Source: Thiomicrospira sp. WB1 (GTDB lineage Bacteria; Pseudomonadota; Gammaproteobacteria; Thiomicrospirales; Thiomicrospiraceae). Taken from it: 64,000 nucleotides of DNA. The notes under the pieces are model-generated. The model searched no databases. It was given only the letters and a program-made list of their open reading frames with translations, and was not told the origin of the DNA. The stretch spans positions 1 to 64,000 of the forward strand of contig NZ_LQBN01000001.1 in the NCBI RefSeq assembly GCF_001507535.1, given 5' to 3'. Below are positions 18,665-27,217 of this stretch, in pieces; positions within the stretch are counted from its first letter, which is position 1; every line of letters begins with the position of its first letter. A program made the translations under genes and the position numbers.

Positions 18665-19390
18665 ATGAAAGATACCCTTTTTGCTCAGCCCCATGAAGCC
18701 CTGGGCAGTTTCCAGTTCAACGAATCCGTCGCGGCGGTGTTCCCCGATATGATTCAGCGTTCGGTGCCCGGTTATCAGACCATTCTCACCGGCATCGGGG
18801 AGCTGACGGCGCTGTATGCCCAGCCTGACACCCAGCTTTACGATCTCGGGTGCTCGCTGGGGGCGGCCACCCTGACCATGCGCCGACAGTGCCCGCAAAC
18901 CTGTCGCCTGGTCGCCATTGATAACGCACCGGCCATGATCGAACGCGCGCGCACCTATCTGGAAGGCTATCACTCACAAACACCCGTGGAGCTGGTCTGT
19001 GGTGATGTGCAGGATCAAAGCATTGAAAACGCCAGTGTGGTCGTGATCAACTTCACGCTGCAATTCATTGATCCGCAGGATCGTTTGGCATTACTCAAAC
19101 GCATTCATGCCGGACTCAAACCAGGCGGCATACTGATTCTGTCGGAAAAAATACACTTTGACCAGACACCGGTACAAACCGCCATTGAGCACCTGCATCT
19201 TCAGTTCAAACGCGCCAACGGCTATTCGGAATTGGAAATCGGGCAAAAGCGCAACGCATTGGAAGATGTTCTGATCAGTGACAGCCGTGCGGCTCATCTG
19301 GCTCGTTTGCAAGAGGCCGGGTTTGAACAGGCCGACACCTGGTTTCAGGCCTATAATTTTGCCTCGTTTCTGGCAATCAAAACCGCTTAA
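18665..19390 (+). CDS. cmoA: Carboxy-S-adenosyl-L-methionine synthase
   Basis: 241 residues beginning MKDTLFAQPHEALGSFQFNESVAAVFPDMIQRSVPGYQ, typical of CmoA. It has the SAM-binding motif LYDLGCSLGAAT and VVVINFTLQFI. CmoA converts SAM and prephenate to carboxy-SAM, which CmoB uses to make the cmo5U34 wobble modification of tRNAs. The start at 18665 is set by family homology; the frame is open upstream but that part is repeat DNA. cmoB follows after 19 bp. Confidence 0.95.
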   Translation: MKDTLFAQPHEALGSFQFNESVAAVFPDMIQRSVPGYQTILTGIGELTALYAQPDTQLYDLGCSLGAATLTMRRQCPQTCRLVAIDNAPAMIERARTYLEGYHSQTPVELVCGDVQDQSIENASVVVINFTLQFIDPQDRLALLKRIHAGLKPGGILILSEKIHFDQTPVQTAIEHLHLQFKRANGYSELEIGQKRNALEDVLISDSRAAHLARLQEAGFEQADTWFQAYNFASFLAIKTA

Positions 19391-19402
19391 CCCATCGTAA
19401 AG

Positions 19403-19416
19403 GTTTCATGTGAAAC
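19403..19416. promoter_or_regulatory. parS-like site 2 (one mismatch)
   Basis: GTTTCATGTGAAAC, one base off the parS core. It spans the cmoB GTG start codon (19410) and the base beside its AAAGG ribosome binding sequence. Confidence 0.55.
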
Positions 19417-20405
19417 ATTTCTGGCAAGATTACGACACCTTTTGGCCAGCCTTGGTAGACGTCCAACTTGAGCACTGGGCCGATGCCCTGATGCCACAGC
19501 TTGAGGCCGCCCTGGACCCCAATGCCAACGGCAACCTGCCCAGATGGCTGCCTGCGTTGGAAAGGCTGGATCACTGGCCGCCCTCAGAGCATGCCGTTCT
19601 CGATCAATCCGTTGTTCGGGCAGAATCCCGGTCGCCGGTTGTCCCACGCGATGAATTGATTGATGCCTTAAAAGCATTGATGCCTTGGCGAAAAGGACCG
19701 TTTGAAATCGAGGGCGTTTACATTGACACCGAATGGCGCTCTGACTACAAATGGGATCGGGTGGCGCTGCACCTGAGCGACTTGACCCATCGTCGCGTGC
19801 TCGACATCGGTTGTGGCAGCGGGTATCACCTCTGGCGCATGCTCGGTGCCGGGGCACGCTTTGTCGTGGGTGTGGACCCCGGCCTGCAATTTATGGCTCA
19901 GTTTCTCACCATCAAACATTTCCTGGGACAGGCGTTACCCGCCTGGTTCCTGCCTCTCACGCTGGAACAATTGCCCATGACGCAGCGGTGTCAGCAGTTT
20001 GATACGGTGTTTTCCATGGGGGTCCTTTACCACCGGCGCTCGCCCATCGATCATCTGATCGACCTCAAACGCCACCTGCGCCCGGGCGGTGAACTGGTGC
20101 TGGAAACCCTGGTGGTTCCGGATGAGTACGGTCAGCTGCTGGTCCCCAAAGACCGTTATGCCCAGATGAACAATGTCTGGTTCCTGCCCTCGGTGCCCGA
20201 ATTGCAACGCTGGCTGGAAAAATGCGGGTATCGGAACGTTCGCTGTGTGGACGTCAACCAAACCACACCGCAAGAACAACGTAGCACCGACTGGATGCAA
20301 TGGAAATCCTTGCCCGATTTTCTGCACCCGCAAGACCCCAATCAAACCGTGGAAGGTTATCCGGCTCCCAGACGCGCGGTCATGCTGGCCAACACGCCGC
20401 GATAG
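19410..20405 (+). CDS. cmoB: tRNA U34 carboxymethyltransferase
   Basis: 331 residues. The N-terminus HFWQDYDTFWPALVDVQ and the methyltransferase core RRVLDIGCGSGYHLWRMLGAGARFVVGVDP, then FSMGVLYHRRSPIDHL and KDRYAQMNNVWFLPSVPEL, are diagnostic of CmoB. It transfers the carboxymethyl group from carboxy-SAM to 5-hydroxyuridine-34 of tRNA. GTG 19410 is chosen, with AAAGG at 19399-19403; no in-frame ATG fits the family start. The start codon sits inside a parS-like palindrome. Confidence 0.95.
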   Translation: MKHFWQDYDTFWPALVDVQLEHWADALMPQLEAALDPNANGNLPRWLPALERLDHWPPSEHAVLDQSVVRAESRSPVVPRDELIDALKALMPWRKGPFEIEGVYIDTEWRSDYKWDRVALHLSDLTHRRVLDIGCGSGYHLWRMLGAGARFVVGVDPGLQFMAQFLTIKHFLGQALPAWFLPLTLEQLPMTQRCQQFDTVFSMGVLYHRRSPIDHLIDLKRHLRPGGELVLETLVVPDEYGQLLVPKDRYAQMNNVWFLPSVPELQRWLEKCGYRNVRCVDVNQTTPQEQRSTDWMQWKSLPDFLHPQDPNQTVEGYPAPRRAVMLANTPR

Positions 20406-20471
20406 AAAGGTGTGGAACGTATGCATCCACAGGGGGCATGCTAAAATGCATAGAAAAACGAGAAAACGAGC

Positions 20472-21362
20472 ATGCCCGCCATGATGACCCAGCCTCCCCT
20501 ATCCCCTTCTCATCGGGGTCGATACGCCCTCTCACACCTGCTGTTGTTGCTGGGGTTTTTGACTGGGCTGTCTCTCACCCAGGGGTGCGAACAAAGCGAC
20601 CCAGACACTGTTCCTGAAAAAACGCTGGTGATTTATTCCGGCATCACCATGGTCAAACCCATTCAAGCTCTGGCAGACACCTTTGAATCCCGCCATCCCG
20701 GGGTCAGCGTTCGCATTAAGCAAGGCGCCAGCGAATACCTCTACAACACACTCAAGATCGAACAAAAAGGCGACCTTTATTTTCCGGGCAGCCATAGTTA
20801 TCGCCTGGCATTTGCCCAGGAAGGTTTTTTTGAAAACCACGCACTGGTCGGGTACAACCGGGTCGCTATGGTCGTCGCCATAGGCAATCCCAAACAGCTC
20901 AGCAATGACCTGACCCACCTCACCGATCCTGATTTATCGGTGGTGCTGTCTTCGCCCGAATCCGGTGCCATCGGCCGGAATGTCAAATCCGTCCTGGACC
21001 GGGTCGGGCTAACCGAACAGGTGTATCGCAACGTCACTTACTTCACCACCGATTCGCATCGATTAAGCAGCGCCATCAAACGGGGCCATGCTGACCTGGC
21101 ATTAAACTGGTACGCCACCACACTCTGGCCTGAAAACCAGAGCGACATCGAAGGCATGCTGTTGCCCGAGGAAGTTGCCGCAAAAAAACGTCTGGAGCTG
21201 ATCCGCCTGTCATTTGCTCAGGAACCGGCGCTGGCCAACGCATTCATGCAACTGGCGACGTCCCGCGAGGGCATTGAGACCTTCCATCGGTTTGGCTTTC
21301 TGACCGATGACGAACGCCAGGCTCATTTGTCAGCCTTATCATCGCAAAAGGGCACGCCATGA
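20472..21362 (+). CDS. ModA-like periplasmic substrate-binding protein
   Basis: 296 residues with a long hydrophobic leader (about 18-35) and a possible but non-canonical lipobox (TQGC, Cys39). The mature part has a type II periplasmic-binding fold look: LVIYSGITMVKPIQALADTFESRHPGVSVRIKQGAS and DLYFPGSHSYR, as in ModA-like or Fe3+-like binders. There is no ABC permease or ATPase beside it. Instead it overlaps the hybrid kinase start by ATGA, so it most likely feeds ligand information to that kinase (inference). The ligand is unknown. Confidence 0.75.
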   Translation: MPAMMTQPPLSPSHRGRYALSHLLLLLGFLTGLSLTQGCEQSDPDTVPEKTLVIYSGITMVKPIQALADTFESRHPGVSVRIKQGASEYLYNTLKIEQKGDLYFPGSHSYRLAFAQEGFFENHALVGYNRVAMVVAIGNPKQLSNDLTHLTDPDLSVVLSSPESGAIGRNVKSVLDRVGLTEQVYRNVTYFTTDSHRLSSAIKRGHADLALNWYATTLWPENQSDIEGMLLPEEVAAKKRLELIRLSFAQEPALANAFMQLATSREGIETFHRFGFLTDDERQAHLSALSSQKGTP

Positions 21363-23683
21363 AATCCACGTTGATCCGACGGACCCCGCGCAATCTCTTC
21401 CTGCTTCTGATGGTGTTTGTGGTGGGATTTGGACTGCAAGCCATTCTCAACCACAGTATCGACCGTTTTATTTCAGCATTAGATCAGAAGGTAGCCAATG
21501 CCGAAGTGGAAACCCTCATCGGGCAACAAATCAAACTGGATATTTATAAAATCGAATCCGATTTTTACCAGCTGGCCACCTTTCCCAACCAGCACTTGCG
21601 CCGGATTATTCTGGAAGACATCCGTGCCCAGCAAGCCGACATTGCCAAGGCGTTAAATACGCTGAACCAGGGCGGCACCTATCGCCATCAGATCGATCTC
21701 AACCTGCCCAACACCGACACCGAATACGAAATCCTGACCTATGAACCCCCGAGCAAGGAACATTTTTCTTTCGCGCGCGCCGACATTCTGCCCAAATTTC
21801 CGCTCATCAACCACAAAGCCCGCGAATTGGCCGATCAACTGGCCGACATTGATCGACAGATTGCCGAAACCCCTCAGGCGTTGACCCAAGCCATCGACCA
21901 CCTGAAACTGGAGGTCAAATTTTTCAAGCCGCTCTTTCACCGACTCAAAGAAGACGCCAATCGCATCAGCTATAACGCCAAGCAAAATTTCCAAGCACTG
22001 CAGGCGGATGTGACCAGACAAAAAAACGCCTACCGCCAAATCCAGATGATTTTAACCCTGACCACGTTATTACTGGGGCTGGCGTTTTTCTGGTCACTGA
22101 GCCGCAACATCCGCAAAACCACCGAACAGATCGAAGCCAGCCACGACTACACCCACGACATCCTGGCATCGCAGGACACCCTGATCATTGTCAATGACGG
22201 CAAAAAACTGGTGGATGCCAGTGGCGGGTTTTTCAAATTCTTTCAGGGCTATGACACCATTGAAGCTTTCCGTCGGGATTACGACTGCGTCTGCGATTTG
22301 TTTGCACGCGAACCTGGTTATTTATACAAATTTGACGATCAGGACTGGTTGGACTATGTATTGCAACACCCCAACACCATCCATAAAGCCAAAGTCTGCT
22401 ATCAGGACAGACAGACGGTGTTTCAAGTGTCTGTGGCCAAATCACGCCACGACCAGCGCTACATCATCTCCATGTTCGACATCACCGAAAACGAACGCAT
22501 CAATCAGGCACTGGCCGAACAGAAAGACAAAGCCCTGGCCGCAACCGAAGCCAAAGGGCAGTTTCTGGCCAATATGAGCCACGAAATACGCACCCCCATG
22601 AATGCAATTCTGGGCTTTATCAGTCTGCTCAAGGAAAAACCACTCGATGCCGAAGCACGGGAATACCTCCAAACCATCGACAACGCCAGTCAGTCTTTGC
22701 TAGGCATCATCAATGACATTTTGGACTTGAGCAAAATTGAGAGCGGGCATCTGCGCATTGACCCATCGGAATTTGATCCGCACAAAGAATTCAATGTCAC
22801 CGCCGATCTGTTCAAAGCCCGTAGCAGCGAAAAGAACATCTATTTTGAACTGACCTTGCCCAAGCAACTGCCACCGGGTCTGAAAACCGATGTGCTGCGG
22901 CTCAAGCAAGTGCTCAACAATCTCCTGTCCAATGCAGTCAAGTTCACCGAACCCAATCACCGAATCCAACTGCAGATCGACTATCAGGAAAACGACCCCA
23001 AAAATCACCAGGCCTGGTTGCATTTCAACGTAACGGACGAGGGCATCGGCATGACGCCGGAACAACTGGAAAAAGTCTTCGAAGCCTTCACTCAGGCCGA
23101 ATCCCATACCATGCGTCAGTACGGAGGCACCGGCCTGGGCCTGACCATCAGCGCCAGGCTGGTGGAAATGCTCGGGGGCCAACTCAAAGCCACCTCAACG
23201 CCCGGTCGAGGAAGCTGTTTTTATTTTGCCATTCCGGTGGAAAAAGTCGCTCGCCCCATTGAAACGTCCAAAGACGACTCACAGGCCCCATCTTTGCGTG
23301 GGCATGTGTTACTGGTGGAGGACAACCAAACCAACCAATTACTGATGTCGGCCATTCTCAAAAAAATCGGCCTCACCTTGGACATTGCTTCGGATGGGTT
23401 CGAAGCCATTGAGTGCGTGCAAAAGCACGATTACGACCTGGTTCTCATGGACGAAAACATGCCCAACCTAAATGGCATTGAAGCGACTCGGGAAATCCGT
23501 CAATTGGGCACCCGCTATGAAACCTTGCCCATCATTGCCCTGACCGCCAATGCGATGACTGGCGACCGCGAACGCTTTCTGGCCGCCGGCATGGACGAAT
23601 ACCTCTCCAAACCCGTTAACCTGTCCAAACTGATCGAGGTAGTGCAGCCTTTTCTGTCCGCACCGCAAGCCCGCAAGGAATGA
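21359..23683 (+). CDS. Hybrid histidine kinase with receiver domain
   Basis: 774 residues. Membrane segments near 12-32 and 228-246 flank a periplasmic helical sensor of about 190 residues. A PAS-like region follows (DTLIIVNDGKKLVDASGGFFKFF), then a HisKA with His408 in ANMSHEIRTPMN and an ATPase domain (VLNNLLSNAVKFTE, DEGIGM, GGTGLGLTIS). The C-terminal receiver has phospho-acceptor Asp698 in LVLMDENMPNLNG and the conserved Lys in YLSKPVN. No output protein is adjacent, so the phosphorelay partner is elsewhere. It is translationally coupled to the upstream substrate-binding protein. A CCAGGCCTGG copy encodes HQAWLH. Confidence 0.93.
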   Translation: MKSTLIRRTPRNLFLLLMVFVVGFGLQAILNHSIDRFISALDQKVANAEVETLIGQQIKLDIYKIESDFYQLATFPNQHLRRIILEDIRAQQADIAKALNTLNQGGTYRHQIDLNLPNTDTEYEILTYEPPSKEHFSFARADILPKFPLINHKARELADQLADIDRQIAETPQALTQAIDHLKLEVKFFKPLFHRLKEDANRISYNAKQNFQALQADVTRQKNAYRQIQMILTLTTLLLGLAFFWSLSRNIRKTTEQIEASHDYTHDILASQDTLIIVNDGKKLVDASGGFFKFFQGYDTIEAFRRDYDCVCDLFAREPGYLYKFDDQDWLDYVLQHPNTIHKAKVCYQDRQTVFQVSVAKSRHDQRYIISMFDITENERINQALAEQKDKALAATEAKGQFLANMSHEIRTPMNAILGFISLLKEKPLDAEAREYLQTIDNASQSLLGIINDILDLSKIESGHLRIDPSEFDPHKEFNVTADLFKARSSEKNIYFELTLPKQLPPGLKTDVLRLKQVLNNLLSNAVKFTEPNHRIQLQIDYQENDPKNHQAWLHFNVTDEGIGMTPEQLEKVFEAFTQAESHTMRQYGGTGLGLTISARLVEMLGGQLKATSTPGRGSCFYFAIPVEKVARPIETSKDDSQAPSLRGHVLLVEDNQTNQLLMSAILKKIGLTLDIASDGFEAIECVQKHDYDLVLMDENMPNLNGIEATREIRQLGTRYETLPIIALTANAMTGDRERFLAAGMDEYLSKPVNLSKLIEVVQPFLSAPQARKE
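23007..23018. repeat. CCAGGCCTGG palindrome, copy 7
   Basis: Exact core 23008-23017 with only A/T as flanking matches; inside the kinase ATPase domain (HQAWLH). Confidence 0.7.
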
Positions 23684-23702
23684 AGGAAGTGGGCATGGGT
23701 CA

Positions 23703-23730
23703 TTGCGTCTGCCCCCGACCTCATTATAAT
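23703..23730 (+). promoter_or_regulatory. Sigma70-type promoter for Bat operon 2
   Basis: TTGCGT (23703-23708), 16-bp spacer, perfect TATAAT (23725-23730). It lies 78 bp upstream of the moxR start, in the only gap before the six-gene operon. Confidence 0.6.
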
Positions 23731-23807
23731 TGATAGATTCCCGGTCCGGGCACGTCGGATCACGCACTCGCCTGTCGGTCAGGCACACGAGAAAAGATGA
23801 GGTACTC

Positions 23808-24776
23808 ATGACGCATGCCTTGCAAACGCTATGCCAAACCCTTTTACAACAGCTCAACACCCAGATCATCGGTCAGGGGCATTTGACCGAACGAATGCTG
23901 ATGACGCTGCTCTGCGATGGGCACCTACTGGTCGAAGGTCCGCCGGGCCTGGCCAAAACCCGTGCCATCAAAACCCTGGCGGCCATGATCGAAGGCGATT
24001 ACCATCGCATTCAGTTCACCCCGGATCTGCTGCCCTCCGACATCACCGGCACCGAAATCTATCGCCAGGAAACCGGCCAGTTTGAACTGCAGAAAGGGCC
24101 GATTTTTCAGAATCTGGTTCTGGCCGACGAAATCAACCGCGCGCCGGCCAAAGTCCAATCCGCTTTATTGGAGGCCATGGCCGAAGAACAGGTCACCGTA
24201 GGCAAACACACCCTGAAACTGGAAAAACTGTTTATGGTTATGGCCACCCAGAACCCGATCGAACAGGAAGGCACCTACCCCTTGCCCGAAGCCCAGCTGG
24301 ACCGGTTTCTGATGCATGTGCGCATTGATTACCCTGACCGGGATGCGGAAAAGGCCATTCTCACGCTGACCGAAAACGAAGCCCGCCAAGAGGGCCAGAC
24401 CACTGACTTGCCCCGCTTGACTCAGGCCGATCTGTTTGCCGCCCGACAGGCCATCCTTGACGTGCATTTGAACGAAAGTCTTCAAACCTACATCATTGAA
24501 CTGGTCATGGCCAGCCGTGAACCCGATCACTATGACGCGAATCTGGCGCGCTACATTGATTATGGCGTCAGCCCCCGCGCTACCCTGGCACTGGCACGAA
24601 CGGCTCGCGCCCACGCCTGGCTCAATGGGCGGGACTATGTCACCCCGGATGACGTTCAGGCTGTGGTGCACGACATTTTCCGCCACCGTTTGCTCTTGAG
24701 TTTTGAAGCGGAAGCCGCGGATCAGACGCCTGATTCAGTGGTGGATGCCCTGCTGGAACGCGTCCCGGTGGTCTGA
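23808..24776 (+). CDS. MoxR-family AAA+ ATPase (operon 2)
   Basis: 322 residues from ATG 23808, with GAGG five bases upstream. Walker A EGPPGLAKTR, Walker B VLADEINRAPAKVQSALLEAMAEEQVTVG, ATQNPIEQEGTYPLPEAQLDRF, and the lid motif GVSPRATLALARTARAHAWLNGRDYVTPDDVQ. It is a paralogue of the MoxR at 10822-11796, and this copy looks closer to the canonical family sequence. It heads a plus-strand operon of six overlapping genes with the same order as operon 1. Confidence 0.94.
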   Translation: MTHALQTLCQTLLQQLNTQIIGQGHLTERMLMTLLCDGHLLVEGPPGLAKTRAIKTLAAMIEGDYHRIQFTPDLLPSDITGTEIYRQETGQFELQKGPIFQNLVLADEINRAPAKVQSALLEAMAEEQVTVGKHTLKLEKLFMVMATQNPIEQEGTYPLPEAQLDRFLMHVRIDYPDRDAEKAILTLTENEARQEGQTTDLPRLTQADLFAARQAILDVHLNESLQTYIIELVMASREPDHYDANLARYIDYGVSPRATLALARTARAHAWLNGRDYVTPDDVQAVVHDIFRHRLLLSFEAEAADQTPDSVVDALLERVPVV

Positions 24777-24780
24777 CGCC

Positions 24781-25686
24781 ATGGCTCGCCTTTATAACGA
24801 TCTCAATGAATTGACCGCCCTGAGGTTTCATGTGAAACATCGACGACTGGTGCGTCAACAGAAACTGGTATCGCAAAAAGGCGGGGCGCATCAGGCCGTG
24901 CGCAAAGGCCGCGGCATGACCTTCAGTGAAGTGCGCGAATACCAGCCGGGCGATGACGTGCGTCACATCGACTGGAAAGTGACCGCCCGCCAGCAGAAAG
25001 CCCATACCAAAGTCTTTACCGAAGAGCTAGAAAAGCCCGTCATTGCCCTGTGTGAACAGACACCGGTCATGTTTTTTGGCAGTCAGGTCCGATTCAAGTC
25101 GGTTCAAGCGCTGAATCTGGCCACCGCGCTCGGCTGGATCACTCTGCACCAGGGCGACCGTTTTGGTGGCTGGGGTTTTAATGCGCAAACCCACGCCTTC
25201 ACCCCCCCCAAACACCAGCACCGCAGCCTGATGCGCTTCATTCAACAGACGCAACACCTTCAGACCGCCCTGAAAGCGCCCGGTCTACCCGATCCGCTGG
25301 CCTGGACCCGTCAGCTGGAAGCGCTCAGCCCCAGCCTTCGCCCTGGCTCGCGTCTGATTCTGATTGGCCATCTGCTGGATCAACCCGATGCGTTTTTTGC
25401 CCGCTTGCGTCAATTACAGAAACATCAACAGCTTGACCTGATTCACGTTTTTGATCCGTTGGAGTGTGACTTACCGTTCAATGGCATGCTCAGCGTCACC
25501 GACGGGCAAACCCAAACCCAGCTCAACAGCCAGAGTGACCGTGTTCACCAAGCCTGGCGAAGCGGTTTTGACCAGGCCTGGTCAAAATTGGAAGCCCGCT
25601 GCCGTCAACTGCATTTTCCCCTGATGGCCATCAACGGTCAACAGGACCCGGTCACCGCCTTACAGCAAGCAGGGATGATTCGCTGA
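24781..25686 (+). CDS. DUF58 protein (operon 2)
   Basis: 301 residues from ATG 24781, 4 bp after moxR. Hallmark region GRGMTFSEVREYQPGDDVRHIDWKVTARQQKAHTKVFTEELEKPVIALCEQTPVMFFGSQVRFKS. It is a likely membrane-peripheral partner of MoxR. A parS-like site near the 5' end encodes RFHVKH, and a perfect 22-bp copy of the dispersed palindrome near the 3' end encodes FDQAWSK. The stop overlaps the next start by one base (TGATG). Confidence 0.92.
   Translation: MARLYNDLNELTALRFHVKHRRLVRQQKLVSQKGGAHQAVRKGRGMTFSEVREYQPGDDVRHIDWKVTARQQKAHTKVFTEELEKPVIALCEQTPVMFFGSQVRFKSVQALNLATALGWITLHQGDRFGGWGFNAQTHAFTPPKHQHRSLMRFIQQTQHLQTALKAPGLPDPLAWTRQLEALSPSLRPGSRLILIGHLLDQPDAFFARLRQLQKHQQLDLIHVFDPLECDLPFNGMLSVTDGQTQTQLNSQSDRVHQAWRSGFDQAWSKLEARCRQLHFPLMAINGQQDPVTALQQAGMIR
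24825..24838. promoter_or_regulatory. parS-like site 3 (one mismatch)
   Basis: GTTTCATGTGAAAC, same variant as site 2, inside the DUF58 gene. Confidence 0.55.
25566..25587. repeat. CCAGGCCTGG palindrome, copy 8 (perfect 22 bp)
   Basis: Core 25572-25581 with both complete arms, TTTTGA on the left and TCAAAA on the right. It is the reference copy for the consensus; inside the DUF58 gene (FDQAWSK). Confidence 0.95.
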
Positions 25687-26189
25687 TGCCGGCGCTGACA
25701 CCTCAACAACAGGCCCTGCTGGCGCAACTCCAAGATATCCACCTGCCGGAGCCGGTCGGTTGGTGGCCACCCTCGCAAACGCTGATTGGTTTGCTGGTGG
25801 GCCTGGGTGGTATTCTGATCGGCCTACTCTGGTACTATCTCACCCAGCGACGTCACAACCGCTATCGACGCGAAGCCTTAGCCCGACTGGACCGGATCGA
25901 ATCCGAATCCGAATCAGAGATTGACCGGTTGCAAGCCATTCAGGCGCTGCTCAAACAGGTGGCGATCACGCAGTACGGCCGCACACGAGTGGCCGCACTC
26001 ACGGATCGAAACTGGGCCGATTTTCTGCACCAGACGGCGCTTTACCTGCCTCAACCCGAGCATCTGGTCGATACCTTCAACTGGGCCTATCAATACCAAC
26101 AAGATGCCTCGTTGCCCGACACCGCACCAGAGCGCATCCAAGCCGTTCGTGCTTACGCACGACGCTGGATCAAGGGGCATCACAAATGA
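25686..26189 (+). CDS. DUF4381 membrane protein (operon 2)
   Basis: 167 residues with the DUF4381 signature LQDIHLPEPVGWWPP near the start, one membrane helix (LIGLLVGLGGILIGLLWYYL) and a helical cytosolic region (LLKQVAITQYGRTRVAALTDRNWADFL). It starts with TGATG on DUF58 and ends with ATGA into the VWA gene. Function in the MoxR-Bat complex is unknown. Confidence 0.9.
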   Translation: MPALTPQQQALLAQLQDIHLPEPVGWWPPSQTLIGLLVGLGGILIGLLWYYLTQRRHNRYRREALARLDRIESESESEIDRLQAIQALLKQVAITQYGRTRVAALTDRNWADFLHQTALYLPQPEHLVDTFNWAYQYQQDASLPDTAPERIQAVRAYARRWIKGHHK

Positions 26190-27217
26190 TCGAGACCCTG
26201 ATTCAATTCTGGCAACATCTGGACTGGCTCACGCCCTGGTTGATTGCACTCGCCGCCTTGCCGTGGCTGCTCAAGCGTCTGTTGCCACCCAAAAAAAACC
26301 AGACATTGCCCCTGCATGCGCCGCACCTGCTCAATCAGTGGCAGCAGGCACCCAAAGCCGGATGGCAAACGCCTCGTCAGGCCAATCGCATCCCCCCGCT
26401 TCTGGCCCTGGTCTGGCTGTGTCTGCTGCTTGCAGCCATGCGCCCGGTCTGGTTTCTGGACAATCAACCATTTCAGGCCAGCGGCCGCGATATGATGCTT
26501 GCCGTGGATCTGTCCGGCAGCATGGAAAAACAGGACATGCGCATCGGCGTGGATTATGTGGACCGTCTTACGGCGGTCAAACACGTAGTCAAGGATTTCA
26601 TCGAACAACGCCAGGGGGATCGCATGGGACTGGTGGTCTTCGGCACACAGGCCTTTTTGCAAAGCCCTCTGACGCATGATCTGGCCACCGTGCGCACCCT
26701 GCTGGCCGAAACCGCCATCGGCATGGCCGGCAACAACACCGCCATCGGCGATGCCATCGGCATCAGCCTCAAACACCTGCAAGCGACCGATCAGACCAAT
26801 GCGGTCCTGATTCTGCTCACCGATGGCTCCAACACCGCCGGACAGGTCACGCCGATTGATGCCGCCCAGCAGGCCGAAGCCGCCGGACTCAAAATCCACA
26901 CCATCGCCTTTGGTGACGCCGACCCCAATACACGCGGCAGCATCGAGGAATTTTTGTTCAGCCGCCAGAGCAACATTGACCTTCAGACTCTGAAAACCAT
27001 TGCCGAAAACACCGGCGGAGAGTTTTTCATCGCCAACGAGACCGAGCAACTGGAAAGCATCTATCAGACCATTGATGAGCTGGAAGCCACCGAGCATGAT
27101 CTCAACAGTTACCGTCTGCGTCAGGAACTCTATTACTGGCCTCTTGGCGCGGCGCTGATTTTCAGCTGGCTGTTTGCCTTACAACGTCTCTGGCCCAGTG
27201 TACGGAGGCCCGAATGA
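26186..27217 (+). CDS. VWA-domain membrane protein, BatA-like (operon 2)
   Basis: 343 residues. Membrane segments near 14-30 and 70-88, VWA domain with intact MIDAS D108-L-S110-G-S112 and LLTDGSNTAG, and a C-terminal membrane segment (YYWPLGAALIFSWLFALQRLW). Expected to bind partner proteins through the metal site and anchor the complex to the inner membrane. It overlaps both neighbours by ATGA. Confidence 0.92.
   Translation: MIETLIQFWQHLDWLTPWLIALAALPWLLKRLLPPKKNQTLPLHAPHLLNQWQQAPKAGWQTPRQANRIPPLLALVWLCLLLAAMRPVWFLDNQPFQASGRDMMLAVDLSGSMEKQDMRIGVDYVDRLTAVKHVVKDFIEQRQGDRMGLVVFGTQAFLQSPLTHDLATVRTLLAETAIGMAGNNTAIGDAIGISLKHLQATDQTNAVLILLTDGSNTAGQVTPIDAAQQAEAAGLKIHTIAFGDADPNTRGSIEEFLFSRQSNIDLQTLKTIAENTGGEFFIANETEQLESIYQTIDELEATEHDLNSYRLRQELYYWPLGAALIFSWLFALQRLWPSVRRPE

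Noticed and set aside
23944-23953. Another copy of the CCAGGCCTGG palindrome in moxR of operon 2
   Set aside because: Sequence is GGGCCTGGCC-like and simply encodes the Walker A Pro-Gly-Leu-Ala; no arms or palindrome.
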